DNA from: Mitsuaria sp. GD03876
Lineage (GTDB): Bacteria > Pseudomonadota > Gammaproteobacteria > Burkholderiales > Burkholderiaceae_C
Reading direction: 5' to 3'
Length of the DNA: 64,000 bases
Assembly: GCF_029840635.1 (NCBI RefSeq)
Contig: NZ_JAOCCU010000016.1
Location: 1 to 64,000, forward strand
The notes below the pieces were generated by a model. The model was not told the DNA's origin, made no database searches, and saw only the letters and a program-made list of their open reading frames with translations. A program made the position numbers and the translations under genes. Positions 18,945-28,751 of this stretch are shown here, in pieces. Position 1 is the first letter of the stretch, and each line of letters opens with the position of its first letter.

Positions 18945-20561
18945 TCAGCCCAGCCGCGCGGCGAGCCGCCGCGCGAGCGCCAGCGCCTGGGACAGGCCGG
19001 CGCGTCGCGCGTCGGCATCGGCGTCCGCCGCGGTGGCGAGCCGTTCCAGCAGCTCCACCAACTCCCGGGCCTGCGGCCCCGGCTCTCCGGGCGCATCCGC
19101 CGCGCCGCCGGCGCCCGGCGCCGGCACCTGCACGATCAACCGTTGCAGCCAACCGGCCAGCCGCTCCGCGCGGCTCCGGTCGGCGCGGGACCAGACAGCC
19201 CCCGCCGCGCGCGCCAGGACCAACTCCCCGACCACCGCGCCCGTCGCGTCCCGCAACGGCATCGTCTGCGACGACCGGTCCCGACGCTCGGGCGTCACCG
19301 GCGCCGGCGCGCCACCCAGCCCCGTCCAACGCAACTCGAGGTCGCTGACCGCCAGCGCCTCCATCAGGCGCGGCCGCGCCTGCTGCCATTGGGTGTCGAC
19401 ATCGGCGGCCGAGGTCACCGGCGCCCCGCCGCGGCCCAGCGCCAGCAGCAGGCCTTCGGCGCCATGCGGATCGGTGTCGAAGCGCGCCAGCTGTTCCAGC
19501 CGCGCCGGCAGTTCCGTCTGACCGAGCGTCGCCTCCAGCCGCTGGCGCTGCTGCTGGTGGAACCAGCTTGGGCCGAGCTGTTCCTGTTCCGCCATCAACT
19601 GCCCCAGCCGACCATGCGCCGCCGCCTGCAGCGAACGCGACTGGATCGCCTCGCCCAGCGCCAGCGCCTGCTGCGCCGGGACCGCGGCCTCCGCGCCGCG
19701 GCGCAGCTCGCTGATCAGCAGCAGCGTCTGCGCCTGCAGCCAGCGGTAACGGCAACGGCGCGCCAGGTCCTCTGCCTCGACCGCCAGCGTCAGCGCATGC
19801 TCCACCGCGCCGCTGTCGCGCGCGCAGCGGGCGTGGTGCCACATCGCCTCGGCCTCGTAATCTCGATGCCCGACCGCGCGCGCGTCGGCGCGGGCCTCGT
19901 CCAGCCGCGGCAGCGCCGCTTGCGGCCCCTGCGTCGCGCGCAGCGACACCGCGCGGTTCAGCGCGATCTTGGAGCGCATGTAGGGGTCGTCGCCCAGCTG
20001 CGGGTAGTGCAGCTCGGCCTGATCGAGCACCCGGCCGCCGCGCGCCCAGTCGCCCAGCGCGAAGCACAGGTGCGCCAGGCCGATCCGCGCCAGGCAGGCC
20101 CAGCGCGTCTCGTCATCGGCCAGCTCGAGTGTCTGGCTCCAGGCATTGCAGGCCTGGACGTAGTCGCCACGCTGGTAGTGCATGCGGCCCAGCGCCTCGC
20201 TGAGCTCGGCTGCCTCCTCCAGCAGCCGGTGCTGCAGCGCCCGCGCGAGCGCCCGTTCCAGCTCCGCCTGCAGCTCCGGCCCGCGGCCCCAGCGCTCGAG
20301 GATGAAGAAGGCGCCGAGCAGCACCTGGAACGGCGGCTCGCTCTCGCGGGCGATCAGCCGCTGCAGCCGGGGCAGCGCCAGCCCGGGACGGCGCATCACC
20401 AGGCGCTCCCAGCGCGCCTGCGGGTTCGACACCGCCTTGGCCGGCGCCCCGCCGCGCGGCGCGGCCGCGGCCCGTGCCCGCGCGCCCCGGCCCTTGCCGG
20501 CGCCTTCTGCCCGATCGGCCCGTTCGCCCCGTTCGCTCCGCTCGCCCGCTGCCATGTGCAT
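18945..20561 (-). CDS. TPR-repeat protein of unknown function
   Basis: About 538 aa from the ATG at 20561 (a second ATG is at 20555). After a charged, low-complexity start (residues about 1-45) the body is a helical solenoid of TPR-like units containing GRMHYQRGDYVQACNAW, ARIGLAHLCFALGDWARGG and AEAMWHHARCARDSG. The last 130 residues contain a segment, TGAVVGELVLARAAG with flanking helices, that may be a GAF-like domain. No DNA-binding or catalytic motif was recognised. It resembles the sensor/TPR part of large transcriptional activators but without the ATPase or HTH. The frame is open far upstream, but the tctA gene and its terminator exclude that extension. Confidence 0.75.
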   Translation of the reverse strand: MHMAAGERSERGERADRAEGAGKGRGARARAAAAPRGGAPAKAVSNPQARWERLVMRRPGLALPRLQRLIARESEPPFQVLLGAFFILERWGRGPELQAELERALARALQHRLLEEAAELSEALGRMHYQRGDYVQACNAWSQTLELADDETRWACLARIGLAHLCFALGDWARGGRVLDQAELHYPQLGDDPYMRSKIALNRAVSLRATQGPQAALPRLDEARADARAVGHRDYEAEAMWHHARCARDSGAVEHALTLAVEAEDLARRCRYRWLQAQTLLLISELRRGAEAAVPAQQALALGEAIQSRSLQAAAHGRLGQLMAEQEQLGPSWFHQQQRQRLEATLGQTELPARLEQLARFDTDPHGAEGLLLALGRGGAPVTSAADVDTQWQQARPRLMEALAVSDLELRWTGLGGAPAPVTPERRDRSSQTMPLRDATGAVVGELVLARAAGAVWSRADRSRAERLAGWLQRLIVQVPAPGAGGAADAPGEPGPQARELVELLERLATAADADADARRAGLSQALALARRLAARLG

Positions 20562-20752
20562 TCCGTCCACTGCCGCCCCGGTCGGGGCCAGCCGGCAGCA
20601 TACCGGCCGCCCCCGGCGGATCCTCCCCGCATCTCTACCGAGACGCACCGGTCGCTTTCCGCCTGTCGCCCGGACCTGGCGCTCCTGTCGGCCTCCCCGG
20701 CCGGCCCGGCCTGCTGGCTGGCGCCCTGGCCTGTCGCCGCCACGCCAACGAA

Positions 20753-20774
20753 AAGAGGCCCCGAAGGGCCTCTT
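20753..20774 (-). terminator. Rho-independent terminator of tctBA
   Basis: Nine-base arms AAGAGGCCC (20753-20761) and GGGCCTCTT (20766-20774) pair perfectly around a CGAA/TTCG tetraloop. On the minus strand the stem is followed by TTTT. It lies about 40 bases past the tctA stop. Confidence 0.88.
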
Positions 20775-20815
20775 GAGGGGCGGGCAGCGCCGCCCGCCGG
20801 GGCATCTCGCCCGGA

Positions 20816-22324
20816 TCAGTCCGCGTCCTGGAACGCCTCGTCGCGCTTGTTCTTGATGGACGGCAGCATCACCACCACCACCATCAGCGCCGCCGCGATC
20901 AGCAGCCCCGCCGACAGCGGCCGGGACAGGAAGGTGCTCCAGTCGCCGCGCGACAGCAGCAGCGCCCGGCGCAGGTTCTCTTCCATCATCGGGCCCAGGA
21001 TGAAGCCCAGCAGCAGCGGCGCGGGTTCGCAGCTCAGCTTGTAGAAGAGGTAGCCGATCACCGCGAACGCCGCCGTCATGAACACGTCGAAGTTGTTGTT
21101 GTTCAGCGTGTAGGTGCCGATGCAGCAGAACACGACGATCGCCGGGAACAGGAAGCGGTAGGGCACCGTCAGCAGCTTGATCCAGATGCCGATCAGCGGC
21201 AGGTTCAGGATCACCAGCATCAGGTTGCCGACCCACATCGAGGCGATCAGGCCCCAGAACAGTTCCGGGTTGCTGGTCATGACCTGCGGGCCGGGCTGGA
21301 TGCCCTTGATCGTCATCGCGCCCACCATCAGCGCCATCACCGCGTTGGGCGGGATGCCCAGCGTCAGCATCGGGATGAACGAGGTCTGCGCGCCGGCGTT
21401 GTTGGCCGACTCGGGACCGGCCACGCCCTGGATGGCGCCCTTGCCGAACTTCTCCGGCGTCTTGGAGATCTTCTTCTCCAGCGTGTAGGCCGCGAAGGAC
21501 GCCAGCAGCGCGCCGCCGCCCGGCAGCACGCCCAGCAGCGAACCCAGCGTCGTGCCGCGCAGCACCGCCGGCCAGGCGTCGTGGAAGTCCTGCTTGGTCG
21601 GCCACAGGCCCTTCACGCTCTTGGTGAAGACCTCGCGATGCTCGGCCGGCTGGCCCAGGTTCGCGATGATCTCGCCGAAGCCGAAGATGCCCATCGCGAT
21701 CACGACGAAGTTGATGCCGTCGGTCAGCTCGGGCACGTCGAACGAGAAGCGCGGCGTCCCGGAGATCACGTCGGTGTTGATCTGCCCGAGCAGCAGGCCC
21801 AGCAGGATCATCGAGATCGCCTTGACCAGCGAGCCCGAGGCCAGCACCACCGCGCCGATCAGGCCCAGCACCATCAGCGAGAAGTACTCGGCGGGGCCGA
21901 ACTTGAAGGCCAGCTCGGTCAGCGGCGGCGCGAAGGCCGCGATGATGACCGTGCCCACGCAGCCGGCGAAGAACGAGCCCAGGCCCGCCGCCGCCAGCGC
22001 GGCGCCGGCGCGGCCCTGGCGCGCCATCTGGTAGCCGTCGATCGCGGTGACGACGGACGAGGACTCGCCCGGCACGTTGATCAGGATGGCGGTCGTCGAG
22101 CCGCCGTACTGCGCGCCGTAGTAGATGCCGGCCAGCATGATCAGCGCCGGCGTCGCGTCCAGCGAATAGATCGACGGCAGCAGCATCGCGATCGTGGCGA
22201 CCGGGCCCAGGCCCGGCAGCACGCCGATCAGGGTGCCGAGCACCGCGCCGCCGAAGGCGTACAGGAGGTTCTCCGGCGTGAACGCCGTGCCGAACCCCAT
22301 CATCAGGTTGTTGAGCAGATCCAT
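20816..22324 (-). CDS. tctA: Tripartite tricarboxylate transporter, large membrane subunit
   Basis: A 502-aa inner-membrane protein of the TctA family, the transport subunit of binding-protein-dependent tricarboxylate (citrate-like) uptake. The family segments GVLPGLGPVATIAMLLP near residue 38, GAQYGGSTTAILINVPGE and GVLPGGGALLASFAAY are present, with about ten to twelve hydrophobic spans. A GAGGAG-type ribosome site precedes the ATG. It starts ten bases after tctB. No tctC periplasmic binding-protein gene is adjacent, so substrate specificity must come from a distant TctC-type protein. Confidence 0.95.
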   Translation of the reverse strand: MDLLNNLMMGFGTAFTPENLLYAFGGAVLGTLIGVLPGLGPVATIAMLLPSIYSLDATPALIMLAGIYYGAQYGGSTTAILINVPGESSSVVTAIDGYQMARQGRAGAALAAAGLGSFFAGCVGTVIIAAFAPPLTELAFKFGPAEYFSLMVLGLIGAVVLASGSLVKAISMILLGLLLGQINTDVISGTPRFSFDVPELTDGINFVVIAMGIFGFGEIIANLGQPAEHREVFTKSVKGLWPTKQDFHDAWPAVLRGTTLGSLLGVLPGGGALLASFAAYTLEKKISKTPEKFGKGAIQGVAGPESANNAGAQTSFIPMLTLGIPPNAVMALMVGAMTIKGIQPGPQVMTSNPELFWGLIASMWVGNLMLVILNLPLIGIWIKLLTVPYRFLFPAIVVFCCIGTYTLNNNNFDVFMTAAFAVIGYLFYKLSCEPAPLLLGFILGPMMEENLRRALLLSRGDWSTFLSRPLSAGLLIAAALMVVVVMLPSIKNKRDEAFQDAD

Positions 22325-22334
22325 GCGTGTCTCC

Positions 22335-22802
22335 TCAGCCGCCCAGGAAGGTCGGCCAGATGGGGATCACGAGATTCAGACCCCAGATGAAGATCGCGTA
22401 GCTGCCGGCGGTCAGCACGACGCTGCTCAGCAGCGCGTCGCGCCATTTGAATTCGTCGCTGGCCATCGAGGCGCAGGTGATCAGCAGCGGCAGCGTGATG
22501 ATCATCCCGAGCCGCGGCAGCGCGAAGCCGAACAGGACGATCGACCCGACCACGATCAGCAGCGGCTTCCAGGCGAAGGCGCCGACCGGCTGGCCGCCCT
22601 CCGACTCGATGGTCAGCGCCTTGAACAGCACCACCGCGCCGAGCAGCGCGAGCAGGATGCCCAGCCCGAACGGGAAATAACCAGGCCCGGGGCGGGCGGA
22701 CGTGCCAAAGCTGTAGTTGATGATCGAGCCGCACGCGAACGCGACGCCAACGACCACGAACATCAGCCCTGACCAGAAGTCGCGTTGACTCTTGATCTTC
22801 AT
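22335..22802 (-). CDS. tctB: Tripartite tricarboxylate transporter, small membrane subunit
   Basis: A 155-aa membrane protein of the TctB family with four hydrophobic segments (about residues 12-30, 44-64, 80-115 and 128-150), the partner of TctA. It is the first gene of a two-gene minus-strand operon. A palindrome at 22830-22850, just before the ATG, could control it. The usual third gene, tctC, is missing upstream. Confidence 0.9.
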   Translation of the reverse strand: MKIKSQRDFWSGLMFVVVGVAFACGSIINYSFGTSARPGPGYFPFGLGILLALLGAVVLFKALTIESEGGQPVGAFAWKPLLIVVGSIVLFGFALPRLGMIITLPLLITCASMASDEFKWRDALLSSVVLTAGSYAIFIWGLNLVIPIWPTFLGG

Positions 22803-22829
22803 CGAGGGGACCTCTATCGGCTTGAATGG

Positions 22830-22850
22830 GCGCGATTCTAGGAATCGCGC
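22830..22850. promoter_or_regulatory. Palindrome upstream of tctBA
   Basis: Perfect 9-base arms GCGCGATTC (22830-22838) and GAATCGCGC (22842-22850) surround a three-base centre, 28 bases before the tctB start. Position and symmetry suggest an operator. The rest of the 22803-22964 gap also holds a GC-rich hairpin near 22940-22955 that may end the gspE transcript. Confidence 0.45.
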
Positions 22851-22964
22851 GCCCCCTCGGCGTCTGTGGTTATCACGTAAGCGGCAACGGCGCCAATCGC
22901 ACGCCGCCTGAGGCGGGCTTCACGCCGCCACCCGGATGAGGGGGGCGGCCCCCCCGGCCGGCGC

Positions 22965-24746
22965 TCAGGATTCCCAGGTCGGCGTGCTGCGCAGGACCTC
23001 GTCCATCGTGGTGAACCCTTCGGCCACCTTCATCGCGCCGGCCAGCCGCAGCGGGCGCAAGCCCTCCTGCAGCGCCTGGCGCCGCAGCGCCCCCATGTCG
23101 GTGTTGGGATGCAGGTGCTTGCGCACGCTGTCGCTGAGCAGCAGCAGCTCGTACAGGCCGGAGCGGCCGCGGTAGCCGGTGTTGCGGCAGTCCAGGCAGC
23201 CGACCGGGCGGTACGGCTTGACGCCGCCGTTGAGCCGCCAGGGCTTGAGCATCTCGTTGAGCGTGTCGCGGGTGACGTCCGGATCGGGCTCCTTGCAGGT
23301 CGGGCACAGCGTGCGCACCAGGCGCTGCGCGAGCACGCCGATCACCGTCGCGTCGATCAGGTAGTTGGGCACGCCCAGGTCGACCATCCGCGTGATCGCC
23401 GAGGCCGAGTCGTTGGTGTGCAGCGTCGAGAACACCAGGTGGCCGGTCAGCGAGGCCTGGATCGCCATCTCGGCGGTCTCCAGGTCGCGGATCTCGCCCA
23501 CCATGATGATGTCCGGGTCCTGGCGCATCAGCGCGCGCAGGCCCTCGGCGAAGTTGAAGTCGATGGCCGGCTGCACCTGCGACTGGTTGAACGCCGGCTC
23601 GATCATCTCGATCGGGTCCTCGACGGTGCAGACGTTGACCTCCTCGGTGGCCAGGCGCTTGAGCGTCGAGTACAGCGTCGAGGTCTTGCCGCTGCCGGTC
23701 GGGCCGGTGACCAGGATGATCCCGTGCGGCCGGCTGGTCAGCCGGTTCCAGCGCTCGGCGTCGTGGCCGGAGAAGCCCAGCTGCGCCAGGTCCTTGACCG
23801 CGGTGTCGGGGTCGAAGATCCGCATCACCATCTTCTCGCCGAAGGCGGTGGGCAGCGTCGACAACCGCATTTCCACTTCCTCGCCGGCGGGATTGCGGGT
23901 CTTGATGCGGCCGTCCAGCGGGCGGCGCTTCTCGACCACGTCCATGCGGCCCAGCAGCTTGATGCGCGCGGTCATCGCGCTCATCACCGTCGGCGGCAGC
24001 TGGTACACGGTATGCAGCACGCCGTCGATGCGGAAGCGGATCACGCCCATCTCGCGGCGCGGCTCCAGGTGGATGTCGCTGGCGCGCTGGTCGAAGGCGT
24101 ACTGCCAGAGCCAGTCCACCACCTGCACCACGCCCTGGTCGTTGGCGTCGAGCTGGCGGTTGCTGCGGCCGAGCTCGACCAGCTGCTCGAAGCTGGCGGG
24201 CTGGTTGATCTCGCCCGACTTCGTCGCCGCGCGCACCGAGCGCGCCAGCGTGAAGAACTCGGTCGTCAGGCGCGAGATCTCCTGCGGGCTGGCCAGCACC
24301 AGCTTGACCCGCTTGCGGGTGTGCGACTCGATCTGCGGCACCCAGCCGATGTCCAGCGGCTCGGCGGTGGCGATCGTCACGTCGGTCAGGCCGACCTGGA
24401 TCGGCAGGCAGCGGCGCGCCTCGGCATAACTGGCCGACATCACGTCGGCGACACGGCCGACGTCGACCTTCAGCGGATCGATCCGGACATAGGGCAGCTT
24501 GAGCCGGCCGGCCAGCCACTCGGTCAGCAGCTCGACGTCCAGCGGCCGGCCGTTGGACACGCGCACCAGGCTGGCGCTGGCCAGCCGCGCCAGCGGATGC
24601 TGCGCGCTGTGGCCGGCGCCCAGCCGGGTCTCGGTGCGCTGCACCTGCTCCGCGTCGATGACGCCGTCCTCCGCCAGCCAGTGCAGCAGCTGGCGCCAGT
24701 CGAGCTTGGTGCCGGCGGTGTCCTCGGCCTTGGTCTTGTGCTTCAT
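22965..24746 (-). CDS. GspE/PilB-family secretion or pilus ATPase
   Basis: A 593-aa AAA-type ATPase of the GspE/PilB family, which powers type II secretion or type IV pilus assembly from the cytoplasm. The Walker A motif GPTGSGKTSTLYS is near residue 346, followed by the Asp box, Walker B (DPDIIMVGEIRD), the His box (TGHLVFSTLHTND), and the zinc-binding pair CPTC and CLDC. An N-terminal MshEN-like domain precedes the ATPase. The ATG at 24746, two bases after the methyltransferase stop, was preferred over one 26 codons upstream that overlaps that gene. No other gsp or pil gene is nearby, so its machine is encoded elsewhere. Confidence 0.88.
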   Translation of the reverse strand: MKHKTKAEDTAGTKLDWRQLLHWLAEDGVIDAEQVQRTETRLGAGHSAQHPLARLASASLVRVSNGRPLDVELLTEWLAGRLKLPYVRIDPLKVDVGRVADVMSASYAEARRCLPIQVGLTDVTIATAEPLDIGWVPQIESHTRKRVKLVLASPQEISRLTTEFFTLARSVRAATKSGEINQPASFEQLVELGRSNRQLDANDQGVVQVVDWLWQYAFDQRASDIHLEPRREMGVIRFRIDGVLHTVYQLPPTVMSAMTARIKLLGRMDVVEKRRPLDGRIKTRNPAGEEVEMRLSTLPTAFGEKMVMRIFDPDTAVKDLAQLGFSGHDAERWNRLTSRPHGIILVTGPTGSGKTSTLYSTLKRLATEEVNVCTVEDPIEMIEPAFNQSQVQPAIDFNFAEGLRALMRQDPDIIMVGEIRDLETAEMAIQASLTGHLVFSTLHTNDSASAITRMVDLGVPNYLIDATVIGVLAQRLVRTLCPTCKEPDPDVTRDTLNEMLKPWRLNGGVKPYRPVGCLDCRNTGYRGRSGLYELLLLSDSVRKHLHPNTDMGALRRQALQEGLRPLRLAGAMKVAEGFTTMDEVLRSTPTWES

Positions 24747-24748
24747 GG

Positions 24749-25573
24749 TCACTCGTCGGCGGCGGCGGCCGCATGGATCTGGTGAATCACGTTCATCGGC
24801 AGCGGCCGGACCAGCTTGAGCCACTTGCGCGCCGGCAGCTCATGGCGCGCCTCGATGTGCTCGGCGCGCTGCTCCAGGACCTCGCGCTCGGGCACCGTCA
24901 CGCCGCGCGCGGCGACGACGATGGTGTTGCCCTCGCGGGTCGGCGTCAGGTGCCAGACCTGGTCGCTGCCGAAGACCTTGCCGATGCGCGCCGCGCTGCG
25001 CGCGAAGCTGGCGCTGCGGCCGAACAGGTTGACCGTCATGAGCCCGCCGTCGGCCAGCACGCGGCGGCAGTCGGCGTAGAAGCCCTCGTCGTCGAGCACC
25101 GGCGCGGCGGCCTCGTGGTCGTAGAGATCGACGTTGAGCACCTGCGCCGTGCCCCAGTTCGCCGCGTCGGCGACCCAGCGGCCGGCGTCCTCGTTGAGCA
25201 CGCGCAGCCGCTCATCGTCGTCGGGCAGGTGGAACCAGTGGCGGTTGGCGCTGATGACGCTCGGGTTGATCTCGACCGCCGTGGTCTTCATCTTCAGCTG
25301 CTTGCGGGTGAAGCGCGTCAGCGCGCCGGCGCCCAATCCCAGCTGCACCGCCTGGCCCTGCGTCATCTCGCGGGCGTCGCGCCACAGCATCCAGGCCATC
25401 ATGCGCTGGACGTACTCGAGCTCCAGCTTCTCGGGCTTCTTGACCCGCATCGCCCCCTGCACCCAGATCGAGTCGAGGTGGAGGAAACGCACGCCGTCGA
25501 ATTCGCTCAGCGTCGCCTCGACCCATTCGGTCGTCCTGCCGCCCTTGTTCCTCGAGTCCCGGTTCTTGCTCAC
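24749..25573 (-). CDS. Spermidine-synthase-like SAM-fold protein
   Basis: A 274-aa class I methyltransferase-fold protein of the spermidine synthase-like group. GLGAGALTRF (about residue 78) is the SAM or decarboxy-SAM binding loop, TTAVEINPSV the acidic strand-2 motif, and NVDLYDHEA the following motif. It lacks the complete polyamine-binding signature of SpeE, so its product is uncertain. The start codon is GTG at 25573. It sits between a DNA glycosylase gene and the GspE-like gene, with two bases to the latter. Confidence 0.75.
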   Translation of the reverse strand: MSKNRDSRNKGGRTTEWVEATLSEFDGVRFLHLDSIWVQGAMRVKKPEKLELEYVQRMMAWMLWRDAREMTQGQAVQLGLGAGALTRFTRKQLKMKTTAVEINPSVISANRHWFHLPDDDERLRVLNEDAGRWVADAANWGTAQVLNVDLYDHEAAAPVLDDEGFYADCRRVLADGGLMTVNLFGRSASFARSAARIGKVFGSDQVWHLTPTREGNTIVVAARGVTVPEREVLEQRAEHIEARHELPARKWLKLVRPLPMNVIHQIHAAAAADE

Positions 25574-25612
25574 GGCTGCCGTTCCCGCGCCGGGCTCACC
25601 GGCCCGGTCGCT

Positions 25613-26149
25613 TCAGATGTCGTTCGAAGGCCCGGCGAGCTGCCGCCAGGCGCGAAGCTTGGCATCGTAGGGCATCGTGTAGGCCGGGCTGGAGCTGGGC
25701 AGCCCCAGGACGCGGTAACGGGCTGCAAGCGGCCCGAGCTGCCTGAGCCCGAAACGCAGCGCCGTGCCGCCGTTGAAGCCGATGGTGCGCAGCGCCGGCA
25801 GCTGCTCGATGAGCCGGCCGAGGTCGCTGGCGAAGGGATTGCGGATCGCGCTGTCGAGGCTGCCTTCGCGCTCGGTCTCGGTGATCACGTCCCAGACGGC
25901 GACGCGGTGCGCGCGGAGCGCGGCCAGGCGCTCCGGGTAGCCCATCGCGGCGAGGTCGACGCCGAAGACGTCGCCGACCAGCCGCCAGAACTGGTTGCGC
26001 GGGTGGCCGTAGTACTGCTGCGCGCGCAGCGAGGCGACGCCGGGGAAGCTGCCCAGCAGCAGCCACTCGGCGTCCGGCGCGTGGACTGGCGCCAGGCCCT
26101 GCCAGCGCGCGGGGTCCAGGGCATCGGCGGAGTCGATCGTGTCAGCCAT
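25613..26149 (-). CDS. DNA-deoxyinosine / mismatch uracil glycosylase (UDG family 6 type)
   Basis: A 178-aa base-excision repair glycosylase of the uracil-DNA glycosylase superfamily, probably the hypoxanthine-DNA glycosylase branch. LLLGSFPGVASLRAQQYYGHPRNQFW is split by the active-site loop after GSFPG, and FNGGTALRF is the C-terminal DNA-intercalation region. The ATG at 26149 overlaps the end of tatD by eight bases; a longer start at 26164 is possible. Co-transcription with tatD joins two DNA-processing enzymes. Confidence 0.8.
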   Translation of the reverse strand: MADTIDSADALDPARWQGLAPVHAPDAEWLLLGSFPGVASLRAQQYYGHPRNQFWRLVGDVFGVDLAAMGYPERLAALRAHRVAVWDVITETEREGSLDSAIRNPFASDLGRLIEQLPALRTIGFNGGTALRFGLRQLGPLAARYRVLGLPSSSPAYTMPYDAKLRAWRQLAGPSNDI

Positions 26150-26975
26150 GCGGGGCCGGGGCATCCAGCGCGCCCAGGCGCGGCAGCGCGGCGCGGGCGT
26201 TGCGCGCGGTGATCGCCGCGGCCTCGGCCGGCGTCCAGCCGCGCAACTCGGCGAGGCAGGCGCCGATGCGCGGCAGCTCGCCGGGTTCGTTGCGCGAGCT
26301 CGCGCCGGCGGCGCGCTCCTCGACGGTGCGGTAGAGCCAGTGCGGCGGGATGTCGGGCGCGTCGGTCTCGACGACCAGCGCCTCCTGCGGCAGCTCGGCG
26401 GCCAGGCGGCGGATCTGCAGCGAGCGGTCGAAGGTCACCGTGCCGCCGAAGCCCAGCTTGAAGCCGAGCTCGAGGAAGGCGTCCGCCTGCTGCCGGCTGC
26501 CGTTGAACGCGTGGCCGATGCCGCCGGTCGCCAGCCCGACGCGGCGCAGGCCGGCGAGCAGCTGGTCGGCGCTGCGGCGCACGTGCAGGATCACCGGCAG
26601 GCCGTGGCGCTTCGCCAGCTTGAGCTGCTCGACGTAGAAATGCCGCTGCGTCGCCTCGTCGAGCCCCTTCACGAAGAAGTCCAGCCCGATCTCGCCGATG
26701 CCCACCAGCCGCGGATCGTCGCGGCACTCGGCCAGCATCCGGTCCAGGCGGCCGAGGTCCTCCTCGCGCGCCTGCATCACGTACAGCGGGTGGATGCCCA
26801 GCGCGTAGGCGAAACGGTGCTCGTGCGCGAGCGCCCTCACCCGCTCGAAGTTCCCGGCGACGACCGCCGGGATCACGACTTGCGACACGCCGGCGGCGCG
26901 GGCGCGCGCGACGACCGCGTCACGGTCGGCGTCGAACTCCGACGCGTCGAGATGGCAGTGCGTGTCGGTCCACAT
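26142..26975 (-). CDS. TatD-family metal-dependent hydrolase
   Basis: A 277-aa member of the TatD (YjjV-like) DNase family. Metal ligands are visible in TDTHCHLD at the N terminus, GEIGLDF near residue 96, HVRRS near 130, GHAFNG near 155 and ETDAP near 205. Family members have 3'-5' exonuclease activity on DNA and have been implicated in repair of oxidised DNA. It begins 28 bases after the purU stop and overlaps the downstream glycosylase gene, giving a likely purU-tatD-glycosylase transcript. Confidence 0.9.
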   Translation of the reverse strand: MWTDTHCHLDASEFDADRDAVVARARAAGVSQVVIPAVVAGNFERVRALAHEHRFAYALGIHPLYVMQAREEDLGRLDRMLAECRDDPRLVGIGEIGLDFFVKGLDEATQRHFYVEQLKLAKRHGLPVILHVRRSADQLLAGLRRVGLATGGIGHAFNGSRQQADAFLELGFKLGFGGTVTFDRSLQIRRLAAELPQEALVVETDAPDIPPHWLYRTVEERAAGASSRNEPGELPRIGACLAELRGWTPAEAAAITARNARAALPRLGALDAPAPHG

Positions 26976-27002
26976 CGGGTCCGCCGGGACGCGCGGCGCG
27001 CT

Positions 27003-27893
27003 TCAGCGGAAGACCACCGTCCGGTGGCCGTTGAGCAGCACGCGGTGCTCGGCATGCCACTGGATCGCGCGGGCCAGCGTCACGCATTCGACGTCGCGGC
27101 CGATGGCCACGAGCTGGTCCGGCGTCATCGAGTGGTCGATCCGGGCGACGTCCTGCTCGATGATCGGCCCCTCGTCGAGGTCGGAGGTCACGTAGTGCGC
27201 GGTCGCGCCGATCAGCTTGACGCCGCGCTCATGCGCCTGGTGATAAGGCCGCGCGCCCTTGAAGCTGGGCAGGAAGCTGTGGTGGATGTTGATCGCGCGG
27301 CCTTCGAGGAAGCGGCACATCTCCGGCGACAGGATCTGCATGTAGCGCGCCAGCACGACCAGGTCGATCTGCTGGTCCTCGATCAGCTCGCGGATCTTGC
27401 GTTCCTGCGCCTGCTTCTGCTCGTCGCTGGCCTGCAGCAGCGGCAGGTGGTGGAAGGGGATGTCGTGCGACGCGGCCAGTTGATAGAAGTCGCGGTGGTT
27501 GGAGACGATGGCCGGGATCTCGATCGCGAGGTGGCCGGTCTGGACGCGGAACAGCAGGTCGTTCAGGCAGTGCCCCAGCTTGGACACGAGCAGCAGCACG
27601 CGGGTCTTGCGCTGGGCGTCCACCAGTTCCCAGTCCATCGACAGCCGCTGGGCCAGCGGCGTGAAGACCTCGCGCAGCGCGGCGGCGGGACGGGGCTCGG
27701 CGCATTCGAATTCGATGCGCATGAAGAAGCGGCGGTGGTCGGCGTCGCCGTGCTGGGCCGAGGTCAGGATGTTGGCGCCCTGCTCCAGCAGGACGCCGGT
27801 GACGGCATGCACGATGCCGGCCTGGTCGGGGCAGCTGAGCTTCAGGATGAAGCGGGTGGACGGAGTGGCCGAGGGGTGCGTCGAGGCGGTCAT
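27003..27893 (-). CDS. purU: Formyltetrahydrofolate deformylase
   Basis: Hydrolyses 10-formyl-tetrahydrofolate to formate and tetrahydrofolate, balancing one-carbon pools and feeding PurT. It is 296 aa from the ATG at 27893; an ATG four codons upstream is less likely. The N-terminal ACT domain (ILKLSCPDQAGIVHAVTGVL) senses effectors. The formyltransferase domain contains NHRDF, the active-site INIHHSFLPSF and the catalytic-Asp region TSDLDEGPII. Length and motifs are complete. Confidence 0.95.
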   Translation of the reverse strand: MTASTHPSATPSTRFILKLSCPDQAGIVHAVTGVLLEQGANILTSAQHGDADHRRFFMRIEFECAEPRPAAALREVFTPLAQRLSMDWELVDAQRKTRVLLLVSKLGHCLNDLLFRVQTGHLAIEIPAIVSNHRDFYQLAASHDIPFHHLPLLQASDEQKQAQERKIRELIEDQQIDLVVLARYMQILSPEMCRFLEGRAINIHHSFLPSFKGARPYHQAHERGVKLIGATAHYVTSDLDEGPIIEQDVARIDHSMTPDQLVAIGRDVECVTLARAIQWHAEHRVLLNGHRTVVFR

Positions 27894-28031
27894 GATGCCG
27901 CGCATCGTAATCCAGCGATCGCGCGGCGCCGGCCCGGACGGCGCCTGGCCATGGGGTCGGACGCCTCGCGATCGGGCAACCCAGCCTCGGCCGCTCCGGG
28001 CAGTGCGATGCGGTGCGCTGCGGGCCGCGGC

Positions 28032-28743
<712 letters not shown>

Positions 28744-28751
<8 letters not shown>

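Noticed and set aside
16916-19096. 726-codon minus-strand frame across the second giant gene
   Set aside because: Arg-rich shadow of the paralogue; it crosses the convergent gap and has no family features.
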